In this document: in pieces, positions 45,906-55,950 of the stretch
Layout of the letters: every line of letters begins with the position of its first letter
Position numbering within the stretch: the first letter of the stretch is position 1
Assembly: GCA_963680875.1 (NCBI GenBank)
Contig: OY804579.1
Location: 57,855,005-57,919,004, forward strand
Direction of reading: 5' to 3'
Origin: Bathymodiolus brooksi
Taxonomy: Eukaryota > Mollusca > Bivalvia > Mytilida > Modiolidae
Length of the DNA stretch: 64,000 bases
The notes under the pieces: generated by a model
Seen by the model: the letters and a program-made list of their open reading frames with translations, nothing else
Told to the model about the DNA's origin: nothing
Database searches by the model: none
Made by a program: the position numbers and the translations under genes

Positions 45906-46975
45906 ACATGTTCCTCAGTCAGGTAGTTTCATTTGAAGACACTGTTTTGAACTATCTTGAAGCTTTCAACGCCTTTTCAGGGTTTGAAAACAAAAACACT
46001 CCTTTTATGTACAAGCAAGTTAACCATGGGTTTGTAAAACAGTAATCGACTGTTCAAACAAAAATTGACGTCAGAAAAAAATCTTCAGACAGCTTTATTT
46101 ACGTTTAAGATTATTTCCATTTTATATCAAATTAGAATAGAAACCACTTAACATGCGACACTTCAAAAAACCTTAGTAACCATATATTCCATGTAAATCG
46201 TTTTATTATTCATCAAACTATAAAAATGTAACGGGTTCCGTTAAATTTTAACTTCCGCTATGAAAATTGTCAGATGGGTAATTTTACAGAATACTATACA
46301 TGTCTATGGTATAATTAGATTGTGTCACATATGGTAGGGAAGAAGAAGATGGCGGTTTTATCTGATCGCTATTGATTGAAAACCCCTCATAGTTATTGCC
46401 TTATATGGACGTGAGGTGACTGGTTGTATTTTAATTATCTATATAATCTAATTATAAAACTTTGCTTCGCGAAAATGTAATGCTATAGAAAACAAGATCA
46501 AATAAAGGGGGGAAATATCAATTATGATATCAATTTAGTGGTAAATATATTGTCAAATAAGAGCTTGCATAGTAATGTAGAGATTTACAGTTAATAAAAA
46601 ATGTGTACAAATGTAATTATTTTAATTAAGGCGTTGTTTAATTTTCAGTGTCATCTTAAGCTTATAGTGTTTTCCTTTTGGAGTGTTTTGTCTTCCCAAC
46701 CATTGATCATGTTACATAAACATTAGAGAAAACCGAATGTGCAATCAGCAATGGATAATTCAGAGAACCCCTGCAACATTGGGAAAACAATACACAGAAC
46801 GAGGACAAAGAAAACGCAAAAACACAAAAGAAATAAAACGACGAGCAACTCAGGCCCCACCACCATGTAAACACATTAACTAAATATAAGATATAAGCTA
46901 TCAAACTCAATATTTAGTGTGTGTAAATTCATTAGTATATTGTACTAGATCGACACCTTTTTCATGCTTGACTGG
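45905..46975 (+). repeat. Duplicated block A, copy 2
   Basis: Counterpart of 40712-41870 ('atttgaagacactgttttga', 'ttatctgatcgctattgatt'). It passes directly into block B copy 3, without the reverse-transcriptase insertion found after copy 1. It also holds the reversed family B trace (46720-46870). Confidence 0.88.
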
Positions 46976-46984
46976 TAGTTTCTA

Positions 46985-48005
46985 GGATAAAAATCAAAAT
47001 CCGGCCTTGGGACAGGCTGACAAATGTGACGGGATTAAATCGGGTCAGGTCTTATTTCCCGTTGAATTTGATCTACGATTATTGACGTTTATCAAGTGTA
47101 AGTGGTACAATTAAGTAGTATATCTATTAATATATACGGAACTTTATAGTCTTAGAGGGCGATCGATTTCCATCCGTTCGACCTCGACATTGCCCATCGA
47201 TAGAATGCTTTTATTGTAATCATAACACGTTGATTCATCCACATGTTTGAACTCTGTAATTAGCTTAAATATTATTGATACATACTTCCTTACACTCCTA
47301 CCAATACGGTTGTTTCGATTCATGTCAATTCCGACCATGTCTTGAAAGTAGAAAACATCAATGTTCAAACTTCAAAGCTTATGGCTTTTAATTATTTTAG
47401 TTTCCAATCTTTTGAATTTACACGTCGAGCGTACTAAATTCGATTTCTAAGTTTTTCTGCAATATTGTTGTACAATTAAACGAAGGAAATTAGAAAAGAA
47501 CTGCACTTAAATGGCAAAAGTATTTTTAAGCAAGAATTATGTAAATTTATTCCTGTACTTTAAAGCAAAATCTCGTTAGAATCCTTGCGTTTTCCGATAG
47601 ATTGCACACACTGAATGGTTAGAAACCATATGCGATAATTCACACGTAATTCCAATTTCGACGTCATGAGATAACGAATAGGCCATCATCTTGTAGGAAT
47701 AATTTGAAAGTGGGATAATCTATTACATACGTAATTGACATGCAATATACAGCATAGACGTGCTAAATTGAACGAAGCTATACTTGTAATTTAAAAGGCT
47801 GAGCGTATAAAGCACTGACATGATGAGATGATACAAAGATTTTCATGAAAATATTACGTACTTCATTACATATTAAAACGGTTTTTTAGCATAGTGCTAA
47901 ATCATACACACTTATCAAAAAATAAACATTTAGAAAAGTGTTAAGTTACTATCGGCGACGTACCAACATCCTGTATTGTGCACCCCCTATAGAACGCATA
48001 CATTG
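46985..48005 (+). repeat. Duplicated blocks B (copy 3) and C (copy 2)
   Basis: 46985-47690 follows block B, with an internal deletion next to the peptide segment (47158-47310). 47690-48005 follows block C ('tcatcttgtaggaataattt' to 'gacgtaccaacatcctgtat'). Confidence 0.85.
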
Positions 48006-48600
48006 AACTTTATATTCTGAGAAGGTGATTGATTTCCATCAGTTCCACTTCGGCATTATCTATCGATAGAGTGTTTTTGTTGTAATCATAATACGTTGAT
48101 TCATCCACATGTTTGAACTCTGTAATTAGCTTAAATATTATTGATACACACTGTATGGTTAGAAACGAGATGCGATAATTCACACGTAATTCTAATTTCG
48201 ACGTCATGAGATCACGAATAGATTATCCCCTTATATTTGAAATTGGAATAATCTATTACAGATGTAAATTACATGTAATGTACAGCATAACCGTGCTGAA
48301 TCGAACCACATTACAATTGTTATTTAAAAGGCAGGGCGAATAAATCACTGACATACAAAGATGTTCATGTAAATATTACGCATTTCATTTAATATTAAAA
48401 CATTTTTTTTAGCAAAGTGATAAATTATACACACTTGATTAAAAATTAAAACATTTAAGGAAAGTGCTAAGTTATTAACGGTTACGTGACAATGCACTGT
48501 ATTGTACACCCTCCCCCCTTTTTGATAAAAGAAATGTTTGCTTACGAAAACATTTCCCTTATCAGTATACATATAGGCCTGTTTACTGGATTCATTTATG
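48005..48600 (+). repeat. Duplicated blocks B (partial, copy 4) and C (copy 3)
   Basis: 48005-48235 has the peptide segment fused, by deletion, to the distal part of block B ('cacactgtatggttagaaac'). 48235-48590 follows block C ('gtaatgtacagcataaccgt', 'ggaaagtgctaagttatta'). Confidence 0.82.
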
Positions 48601-48604
48601 ATGA

Positions 48605-49340
48605 CGACGGCAGATGACTTGTTTTGTTGATTTCTGATAATAACTATTTATGAGGATAACGATTACTCGTCGTCTCAGACATATGGAATCGTTAATTGTA
48701 TTTTTAGATTTACTGTGTTATCAGTTTTTCTAAGTAAAACTATTGATCGAATAAACCTAAGATGTATTCAGAAAGATATCATTATCCGACAATTTGATGC
48801 TAGTTTGGCATTATATCTATCGAATTTGTTCAAAATAGTTTAGAATGATAGTAATTTCTAAAGAATCTATTAGTATTTTGGGAAATATTCCATCAATATC
48901 ATAAAGATAGTTTGTACTTTTGTATGTGATAATAGTTTAGTAAAAGAAAGATTGAAGTGCAAGGAGTATTACGAAGCAAAATGTTAATACTGATACATGA
49001 CATAGTTCATCATGAGGAAACAATAGAACAAAGGAAATATATAAAACTCATAGGTGCTCCATTATAGTTGGCAGACTCTGCTTCACTAAAGGAATCAATC
49101 ATGAAACTTTCAAAATGAAAACACAAAATTGGTCGTTTCAGTTACAATTAAACATGTGTATAAAGAACAGCCAGAGCCTCGAAATTTGCAAAAGGTGTTG
49201 TTTATGAGCAAGGGATCTTATTATGAAAATTCAAATTGAGATACAATGTACATCACAAAGGGTAGAAAACGAAATGGCTCTTGATTGACAGAGACCAATT
49301 TGTTACATATGCGTAGATTTACATTGTAGTTTAAACATAT
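48605..49340. other. AT-rich interval, nothing recognised
   Basis: No feature identified by eye. Confidence 0.4.
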
Positions 49341-49344
49341 TTTA

Positions 49345-49545
49345 TTTGTCAAATATAAGACGAAATGGATTAGACACAAATTAGGCTAACTTAAGAAGTA
49401 TTTTCCATGAACGTAGTATCCTGCCATAGTATACCTATTTTTGTTTGCCAAATATAAGACAAGTGGATTAAACACAAATTAGGCTAACTTATGAAAAGTC
49501 TTCGCAATGAACGTAGCACCCGGCCATAGTATAACTACTTTTTTT
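49345..49545 (+). repeat. Direct duplication of about 99 bp, two copies
   Basis: 'tttgtcaaatataagacgaa' at 49345 and 'tttgccaaatataagacaag' at 49444 open two copies sharing 'acacaaattaggctaactta' and 'atgaacgtag'. Confidence 0.88.
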
Positions 49546-50054
49546 TCCAAAACAAGATATATCCCTGGTTGTTGACTTAGTATTTTAATGTCATCATTCG
49601 GTAGACTTACTTTTCTAACATTGGTATAGATTTTCCTAATGTTAAAGTAATACTGTCATTATTACACTTCATTCACCATCTTGACTGTTTGACATTTAGA
49701 AAAGTTTTCATCCTTTTTCCATTATATTTTTCTACAAACGAATACAAGCTGTCGTATTGTAACATCGGGACTTGCATAAAGTATATATCTAATAAAACCG
49801 TAAGCCAGCAAACAGATTATCAACAAGAAATTGACTTGACTTTCCATCAATATGATAAAATTGTTTTTCCTGTTGGCTTGTGAAGTCTTGGGGAAGCACT
49901 GATTTAATGAAGATTGTTCGTCATTATTAAACCAGTAATAAGGTATAATTTATAAGTTAATTGGAATGGTTCAGGTAATTAAGTCAGGTAAATATTCACT
50001 TTTATATGGAATAAAAACGTAAATATCTTAGTTAGTGAGCAAACATGTAAAATA

Positions 50055-50170
50055 GCAGTTTACAGTGTGGAAATTAAATGAAATGAAATTATAGTGCATC
50101 GTTATAGATACAAATGTAAGTTTACAATGTGGAAATTAAATCACAGTGCATCGGCATAGATACTAACGTA
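50055..50170 (+). repeat. Direct duplication of about 60 bp, two copies
   Basis: 'gtttacagtgtggaaattaa' and 'gtttacaatgtggaaattaa', each followed by 'agtgcatcg..atagata'. Confidence 0.8.
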
Positions 50171-50269
50171 AGTATTTTCAAGAATTTTTTGTTTTGACAT
50201 GATATATTATACTAGTACCTATTTGCTTCAACAGCAAATGTTTTCGTGGGCTTAATTTCATCGAATAGG

Positions 50270-50440
50270 ATATTTTGGGGTGTTTTTGTTCCCAGACAAA
50301 TCTGTTATTGATGTTATAATAAATTTATTAAGATGTACTAAAACGCCAATAAGAAATAATTTGGGGTCTTTCGTTCCCAGACAGATCAGTTATTGATGTT
50401 AATATAATCTAATTAGGATATACTATAACGGTAATAAAAA
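50270..50440 (+). repeat. Direct duplication of about 90-100 bp, two copies
   Basis: 'gttcccagacaaatctgtta' near 50289 and 'gttcccagacagatcagtta' near 50373, each followed by 'ttgatgtta'. Confidence 0.8.
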
Positions 50441-50444
50441 AAAT

Positions 50445-50964
50445 AAGATTATTACCTGGTTTAATTTTATCTGATATAACGCTATCAGCTGATACAATAG
50501 GTTCTCAAAGTTAATGAAATATAGTGTGTAATTAAGGATATTGCATCATATAAGAGGGATGGAGATTTTATAATACATTCAATACGTATATCATCTCGTA
50601 GTAGTGGCATATAGTGTCTTAGCCATACCACATTGGACATATATTTTTTGATATTAACCAATGAAGGTAAGAACAAATATTCAAAATATTTTCTTGATTT
50701 AAAAATATGGTTTTAAGAGGAAACGTTTTTTTTTATTCTTCCATATTTTGATATAGTGAAGATATTTTATTTATTTGTGACATTTTGACAGAATCTTAAA
50801 TAATGTATTTGAGATACTTGTTTTGTTTAATCGTATCTTGATTGTTTTTTTTTAATTGTAAATTGTCATTCATTAATCATACGCACACATGACTTATTAT
50901 TATTATTATCAAATGGAACTGGTTTTATATTGCTTCTAATTTTTGCTATTTAAATATAACCATT
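50445..50964. other. AT-rich interval, nothing recognised
   Basis: No feature identified by eye. Confidence 0.4.
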
Positions 50965-51117
50965 TTTGCAGTATCTCATTTACAAGCATTACAAGTTTTG
51001 TTAATGGCTAAAGATGAACATCACTAAATGGTTGTTGAATTATTACATACACACACGCGCGCGTGATCGCAAAAATGTATATAAGGCAATCACAGATATT
51101 AAGCAGTGTTTGTATAT

Positions 51118-51304
51118 AAAGGTAATAACAAAATTACCGAACTCCGAACAATCTTATAAAGGGAAAGTCAAAACTCATAATTATATAAACAGACAAAATC
51201 AGTCAACAACCGGAAAACTGTGAAAACCGTAATGACCCTGACTTGGTACAGGCATTTCTAAAGAAATGGTGGGTTAAATCAGATTTTAAGGCGCCAAACC
51301 TCCC
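51118..51304 (-). mobile_element. 3' fragment of the YIDD reverse-transcriptase element
   Basis: Minus-strand copy of only the last 185 bp or so, from 'ggtaataacaaaattaccg' to 'gcgccaaacctccc'. Compared with the empty site near 44340 the insertion replaced about a dozen bases ('ttttaattataattc'). Confidence 0.88.
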
Positions 51305-51331
51305 ATCCCGTGGAATTTAATTTGAACAAAT

Positions 51332-51580
51332 AGAGGCCGTCGTGGTCGTGATCGTCTGGTAATTGGATTTGCAACTACCTGTGCAATAAGTGCCTATCAC
51401 CACTAAAGTTGTGAGGTGTACTCGATACAGCACTATATGATAAAGTATGTCAGCGACTTGCGATAAATCGGTGGTTTTCTCCGAGTACTCCGGTTTCCTC
51501 CACCAATAAAACTGACCGCCACGATATAATTGAAGTATTGTTGATAGTGGCAATACACACCATAAACTTAAGCACAAACC
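51332..51580 (+). mobile_element. tRNA-derived SINE with target duplication and empty site
   Basis: Flanked by taatttgaacaa at 51318-51329 and 51581-51592. The paralogous empty site near 44365 reads taatttgaaaaatt once. The head 'gtcgtggtcgtgatcgtctg' and body 'gtttcctccaccaataaaac' are present. The B-box region is deleted ('gttgtgaggtgtactcg'), so this copy is probably not transcribed from its own promoter. Confidence 0.95.
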
Positions 51581-51645
51581 TAATTTGAACAATTGGGTAA
51601 CAAAAGAAAAATAAAAATAGATTTTGTACTTTTATTGTATTGGCG

Positions 51646-51832
51646 AACTTCCACATGAATACTAATGATATAGAAAACATGACCACAAGTTTAACTTCCA
51701 CATGAATACTAATGATATAGAAAACATGACCACAAGTTTAACTTGCCATGAATACTAATGATATAGAAAACATGACCACAAGTTTAACTTCCACATGAAT
51801 ACTAATGATATAGAACACATGACCACAAGTTT
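51646..51832 (+). repeat. 47-bp tandem array, four copies
   Basis: Units at 51646, 51693, 51740 and 51786 begin 'aacttccacatgaatac' or 'aacttgccatgaatac' and end 'catgaccacaagttt'. Block C copy 1 has the segment once (44449-44493), so the expansion followed the duplication. Confidence 0.93.
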
Positions 51833-52025
51833 AACTTGCCATGAATGATAAGATGATGATAAAAACCTATTTTTATTTTTTTACGCTAATATTTTATAAT
51901 TTGGATATTTTTAGACTTACAGATATAAGATAGCATCCGTTACTGTAAAACATTACAGATTTAAAAATAATCACCCTAATTCTACATATAGATTCTTGTT
52001 TACTAATAAATGTCAATATTACTGT

Positions 52026-52190
52026 TTGAGTGGGGTTCGTATTATTCGATCTTTAGATTAAGGTGTAATGTTTGTAGATTGTTGTTTGTCCTTTTGTTCT
52101 TCTTCCTTTGACCATTGTGATGTCTGTCCTACGATTTAAGGATCCTGATTACCCCTTTGGTATCTTCAAACTCGTCTTGTTTGAATTTAT
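52026..52190 (+). repeat. Family A dispersed repeat, unexpanded full copy
   Basis: 'gtggggttcgtattattcg', 'aggtgtaatgtttgtagatt', 'gttgtttgtccttttgttct', 'tgtgatgtctgtcctacg', 'gatttaaggatcctgattac' and 'ccctttggtatcttcaaact'. It is the closest single-copy relative in the window of the left-end arrays. Confidence 0.95.
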
Positions 52191-52194
52191 CAAA

Positions 52195-52570
52195 TAGTGT
52201 ATTAGATTATATATACCAACTTCACATAAAAATTTATATTCTAAAACAAAATCTGCCAATATCATCTGATGTTGGTGTCATTGATAAATACGTCATCATA
52301 TGCTGTAATGCTTTAATTACATAAAATAATGGAAAAGTGATAAAGTTAGATCTATTAATATGCCAACACATAATAGTATCGATTATGAATTACGAAATAG
52401 GGAAAAAGCACGGGATTTATTTCTTGTATTTCATTAAGCATATTGATAATATGCTGGGATTTACTTGTTTCAATATTATGTAAGTTTTTAGTGTAATCAT
52501 TTTGACACTGTTTCAATTCTATGGAAAACAACCCGTAAAATTATGTTCATTTTTATTATGATGGTAAATG
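52195..52570. other. AT-rich interval, nothing recognised
   Basis: No feature identified by eye. Confidence 0.4.
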
Positions 52571-52573
52571 TCT

Positions 52574-52678
52574 GTTTTATACTGAAGAGGCATGATGGGA
52601 ATGAGGTTGTTTTATACTGAAGAGGCATGATGGGAATGAGGTTGTTTTATACTGAAGAGGCATGATGGGAATGAGGTT
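52574..52678 (+). repeat. 35-bp exact triplication
   Basis: Three identical copies of 'gttttatactgaagaggcat' plus 'gatgggaatgaggtt'. The sequence is not related to the other two 35-bp units in the window. Confidence 0.97.
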
Positions 52679-52794
52679 GTTTTTTTATATTGGTATTATG
52701 ATTTAAAAAAAAAGAAAAAAAAGTCTGCATCAACATTCGTACAAAACAATGTCAATTTTTACACATTGTTTTCAGCTTAACAAACGTTAGTGAA

Positions 52795-52880
52795 AACCGA
52801 AGATCAACATATAACCGGGGGTGAACCCAGGTGCTCGCGAAGGGTAAGCAGTTTCTGTCTCTTATAAGGCACCAGCCATG
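52795..52880 (-). repeat. Family A fragment, 5' section
   Basis: 'gggggtgaacccaggtgctc' and 'aagggtaagcagtttctgtc' match the reversed 5' section at about 11040-11105. Confidence 0.75.
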
Positions 52881-53341
52881 TACCTCATTTAAGTGATCCT
52901 TTCTGTAATCTGTTAAAAACAACTATTTTAAATGTAATTTACAGTTTTGTTTTTAATTTTGTTTTGTTTTTACATTTTCATTTTTTTTTGCATGTAATGA
53001 AGGCCAGTTACAAATAAGAATTGAGAAAAACATGAACATAAATACATTACCGATATCAATTGACAAATGTACAACTTCAAAAAAACATGCCAACATCACT
53101 GACATAGACAGACCCACACACCATGGATATCACTGTCCTGTCATAGACTTTAACATCCTCGGCATACAGACATCGACACTAATGTCACCTATATTTAAAA
53201 TAACAGAGAAAAAGAACTATTACAGGATAAGCAAATATTGCCGGTTTGTATATCAATGCTTTTGTTAATATTAAATATTAAATATCAAGTTATCTATTGT
53301 AGAAGAATATATCTTTTTGGTATTATATTTAATATACATCT

Positions 53342-53364
53342 TACTTTTTTTTTTTACATTTTAG
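53342..53364 (+). other. Candidate splice acceptor 5' of the kinase exon
   Basis: A pyrimidine tract 'ttactttttttttttacatt' runs into 'ttag' at about 53361-53364, a good 3' splice site. The next ATG (53365) is followed at once by TGA, so it cannot start the kinase. The 28 bases to 53392 would be 5' untranslated sequence of this exon. An upstream non-coding exon is inferred but was not located. Confidence 0.65.
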
Positions 53365-53391
53365 ATGTGAAACGTATCAAAAACAGAGAAA

Positions 53392-54432
53392 ATGAGTAAC
53401 ACTTCCAACATTCCAAAATCTCCGAGACTTAGTACTCCAGAAAATCTTCTTCAGTTGTGTTTACGTGACCATTATGATATCTTACGAGAACTTGGAAGAG
53501 GAACTTACGGGAAAGTTGTGCTAGCAAAATGCAGAGAAACCGGAATTAACATTGCTCTTAAAATTCTTCCGAAATCACATATAAAACTAAAAGAATTTCA
53601 GAGAGAATTCAATCTCAGTTACTTTCTTTCGCCTCATACAAACATTGTAGATACATATAATGTTGCATTTGAAACCAGGGTTTCATTTGTATTTGTACAA
53701 GAATTTGCACCTTATGGTGATCTGTTTGATCTCATTTCGCCACAGGAAGGAATGTCCGAAAAGGACTCTAAAACTGTTATGAAACAAATTTCGTCGGCTT
53801 TAGACTTTATGCACAGTAAGCAATTTGTCCATCGAGATGTAAAGCCAGAAAATATTCTTGTATTTGAAAAAGATTTCACCAAAGTGAAACTAATGGATTT
53901 CGGCATGTCAAGAAAAGAAGGAACAATTGTTCGGAAAGTAAACGGATCTATTCCGTATACACCTCCGGAAATATGTGAGGCCGTCCGAAATGAAAGTATA
54001 TGCGTTTCTTCTTCTGGTGATATGTTTGCGTTCGGAGTGTTGCTTTTTTGCATGTTGACAGGGAATTTCCCATGGGAGAATGCAGACATAAGTGACATTT
54101 ACTATAACGAATTCATGCAATGGCAACGACGAAAAACGACCAAGATCCCTTCCCAATGGCGAAAGTTTACACCTCGTTTAATGAGGTTCTTTCGGAAAGC
54201 TCTAGACTGTAAACCAGAAAGACGTTGTGAGGTCAAGGACATGGGAAAATACATTAATGATAATTGGCTACGACAAACCAAAACCTCAAATGATAGTGAC
54301 TTTGAAGATGACGTCACGGATAGTGATCACATGGACAAATTAACTAATATTTTACAAGATCATGGAATAGAGACTAAGGTGAACAAAAAACTTCGGGAAC
54401 GTCGAATTTCTGAATGGTTGTTAGCGTTGTAA
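53392..54432 (+). CDS. SBK-family serine/threonine protein kinase (SBK1/SBK2-like)
   Basis: A 346-residue protein in one open exon. The kinase domain covers about residues 28-293 with all key elements: glycine loop GRGTYG (35-40), ATP-anchoring lysine K57 in ALK, likely helix-C glutamate E72, catalytic loop HRDVKPEN (147-154, base D149), metal-binding DFG (169-171), PPE at the end of the activation segment (191-193), helix-F D210 and the late arginine R277/R278. It should be catalytically active, phosphorylating Ser/Thr in the cytoplasm or nucleus. QEFAPYGDLFDLI, ALDFMH, GNFPWE and PSQWRKFT are what I know from the SH3-binding-domain kinase (SBK) family, which explains the family call; substrates are unknown. 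The C-terminal tail has an acidic run (DSDFEDDVTDSD, 301-312) and a basic KKLRERR near the end, without the long proline-rich tail of vertebrate SBK1. The first ATG in frame has A at -3. A splice acceptor lies just upstream; AATAAA at 54500 lies downstream. The codon pattern and intact motifs set it apart from the surrounding repeats. Minus-strand frames inside it are shadows. Confidence 0.93.
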   Translation: MSNTSNIPKSPRLSTPENLLQLCLRDHYDILRELGRGTYGKVVLAKCRETGINIALKILPKSHIKLKEFQREFNLSYFLSPHTNIVDTYNVAFETRVSFVFVQEFAPYGDLFDLISPQEGMSEKDSKTVMKQISSALDFMHSKQFVHRDVKPENILVFEKDFTKVKLMDFGMSRKEGTIVRKVNGSIPYTPPEICEAVRNESICVSSSGDMFAFGVLLFCMLTGNFPWENADISDIYYNEFMQWQRRKTTKIPSQWRKFTPRLMRFFRKALDCKPERRCEVKDMGKYINDNWLRQTKTSNDSDFEDDVTDSDHMDKLTNILQDHGIETKVNKKLRERRISEWLLAL

Positions 54433-54499
54433 AGACAGCTTCATCCCTCACCAAAGAGCTTTCATATACAAATTATATATATATATTCATAAAGATTAA

Positions 54500-54505
54500 A
54501 ATAAA
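54500..54505 (+). promoter_or_regulatory. Polyadenylation signal AATAAA
   Basis: AATAAA about 68 bases after the kinase stop codon, in AT-rich sequence and before the family E repeat at 54545. It fits a short 3' untranslated region. Confidence 0.6.
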
Positions 54506-54544
54506 TTATTGATCCTATATTTAGTATGATACGTAAAATACCGT

Positions 54545-54790
54545 TATTGTATATATTACCGTTTGTTTATGTATGTATTGTCGTTGGACATCCAGTTATT
54601 AAGAGGAAACGGTTGTGATCCCACTAACCGATTTAACCCCGCCACATTTTTGTGCCTGTTCCAAGCCAGGATCTGGATTGCCAATGTCGTGGTCTTTTTT
54701 GTATTCAGTGAGTTCAGTTAAGATGCGAAGTGATTGTTCGTTTTTTTGATATTGGTGGAATTGATGACCATCGATGCTTAAACTTTCTTT
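54545..54790 (+). repeat. Family E dispersed repeat, unexpanded
   Basis: Follows the order of 18885-19300: 'gtttgtttatgtatgtattg', 'catccagttattaagagg' (once), 'aaccgatttaaccccgccac', 'ttccaagccaggatctgg' and 'tggtggaattgatgaccatc'. Confidence 0.9.
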
Positions 54791-54964
54791 TCATGATGTT
54801 ACAAAAATACAATTTCTCCCATGATTTCCATAGCTTCTGTATATTACATACGTCTTCATTTTTGTCTGCATATAACAAAGCTAATTTGTTAGATTCACTA
54901 TCAGGTAAAAAGAAGATATGTTGTTAAAGTAAAGATGCCTAAAAATTACAATGAAATACATTTC

Positions 54965-55135
54965 CTTTAAGATAAAAACGTTGATATCTAATTTAGTGCA
55001 CACGGTGTGTTTATGGAACAACCTTCACCAGGTACGCACAGTCAAACGATCGGAAAAAACAAATAATGTTTTGGAATCAATAAGACCAAAAGGTCGATAC
55101 ATGATAGCTAAAATCGGCAAAGATTACATATGCCA
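54965..55135 (-). repeat. Family C dispersed repeat
   Basis: 'aaaaacgttgatatctaatt', 'gtttatggaacaaccttcac', 'aggtacgcacagtcaaacga' and 'agctaaaatcggcaaagatt' are reversed family C. A 65-codon plus frame crosses it and is not a gene. Confidence 0.8.
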
Positions 55136-55236
55136 CGATCTGAAGTAAAATAGCGTGGTAACGTACAAGAGCCTAGTTAGGTGAAGGCATGCCATATCCC
55201 TTAAACATATGACATTTGTCATAATTGATTCACTGT

Positions 55237-55485
55237 TCGAGATCGTATGGTAGTTGGATTTACAACTGCATGTGTAATCAGTGCCTATCACCAATAACGC
55301 TGTAAGTTCGAATCCCGCTAATGGCGAGGTGTACTCGATACAACATTATGTGATAAAGTTTGTCAGTGACTTGCGACAAGTCCGTGGTTTTCTCCTGGTC
55401 CTCCAGTTTCCTCCATCAATAAAACTGACTGCCATTATATAGCTGAAATATTGTTGAAAGTGGCGCCAAGCACCATAACCCTGTG
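55237..55485 (+). mobile_element. tRNA-derived SINE, full length
   Basis: Head 'gatcgtatggtagttggatt', consensus-like B box gttcgaatccc (55306-55316), middle 'gtgtactcgatacaacatta', body 'agtttcctccatcaataaaa', 3' end 'caccataaccct'. The tail is again AACCCT-like. It lies about 800 bp downstream of the kinase gene. Confidence 0.92.
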
Positions 55486-55489
55486 ATTA

Positions 55490-55772
55490 CTATTATCAAG
55501 ACAATTACATCCACACTAATTTACAACTAGGTGTTGTATGTTACATGTAAATGGGTTTGAAGTCATTCACTAATTAAAAAGATCGTTCATTCCAAAGATG
55601 CATTAATAAGACACATCAACATTTATTGGTATATTCTGTTCAATACATATACATTGTACATATTGGATATTGTTTTAAATAAGTAGTTATTTTAGATTGT
55701 TTATGCTTACAAAAAATATATATTTTTGTTCTAAACAATAATATACTAGGTATCTTGGGAAGATGCATTTTA
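55490..55772. other. AT-rich interval, nothing recognised
   Basis: No feature identified by eye. Confidence 0.4.
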
Positions 55773-55950
55773 AATAAACGTGAGAGAATACCGAAGGGGC
55801 AATCAAAATGGACAATTCAGAAAAACTGGCAACAATGGGCTCACAAGACGAAGAAAAACAAAACACAATATGTACAGGACACCACTATGCGCAAACAAAT
55901 ATAAATAAGGTAAATAAGACAAGGCACCTCCTACAAACAACTGGTGGTAA
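55773..55950 (-). repeat. Family B dispersed repeat abutting the 63-bp satellite
   Basis: 'aataaacgtgagagaatacc', 'aatggacaattcagaaaaac', 'aaatataaataaggtaaata' and 'cacctcctacaaacaactgg' are reversed family B. The ATG at 55808 that opens the 1607-codon frame lies in this repeat. Confidence 0.9.

Larger units (their letters stand above)
50965..52020 (+). repeat. Duplicated block C, distal part, with two later insertions
   Basis: Matches 44181-44710 outside the insertions: 'aagatgaacatcactaaatg', 'acacacacgcgcgcgtgatc', 'tgtattggcgaacttccaca' and 'agatagcatccgttactgta'. A reverse-transcriptase 3' fragment and a SINE interrupt it, and a 47-bp segment is amplified to four copies. Confidence 0.9.

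Noticed and set aside
53032..53268. 78-codon frame just upstream of the kinase as a 5' coding exon
   Set aside because: It ends in stops before the splice acceptor and has no donor site that I could see or any known domain.
53712..54317. Minus-strand frames of 128, 82 and 71 codons
   Set aside because: Shadows of the kinase coding sequence.
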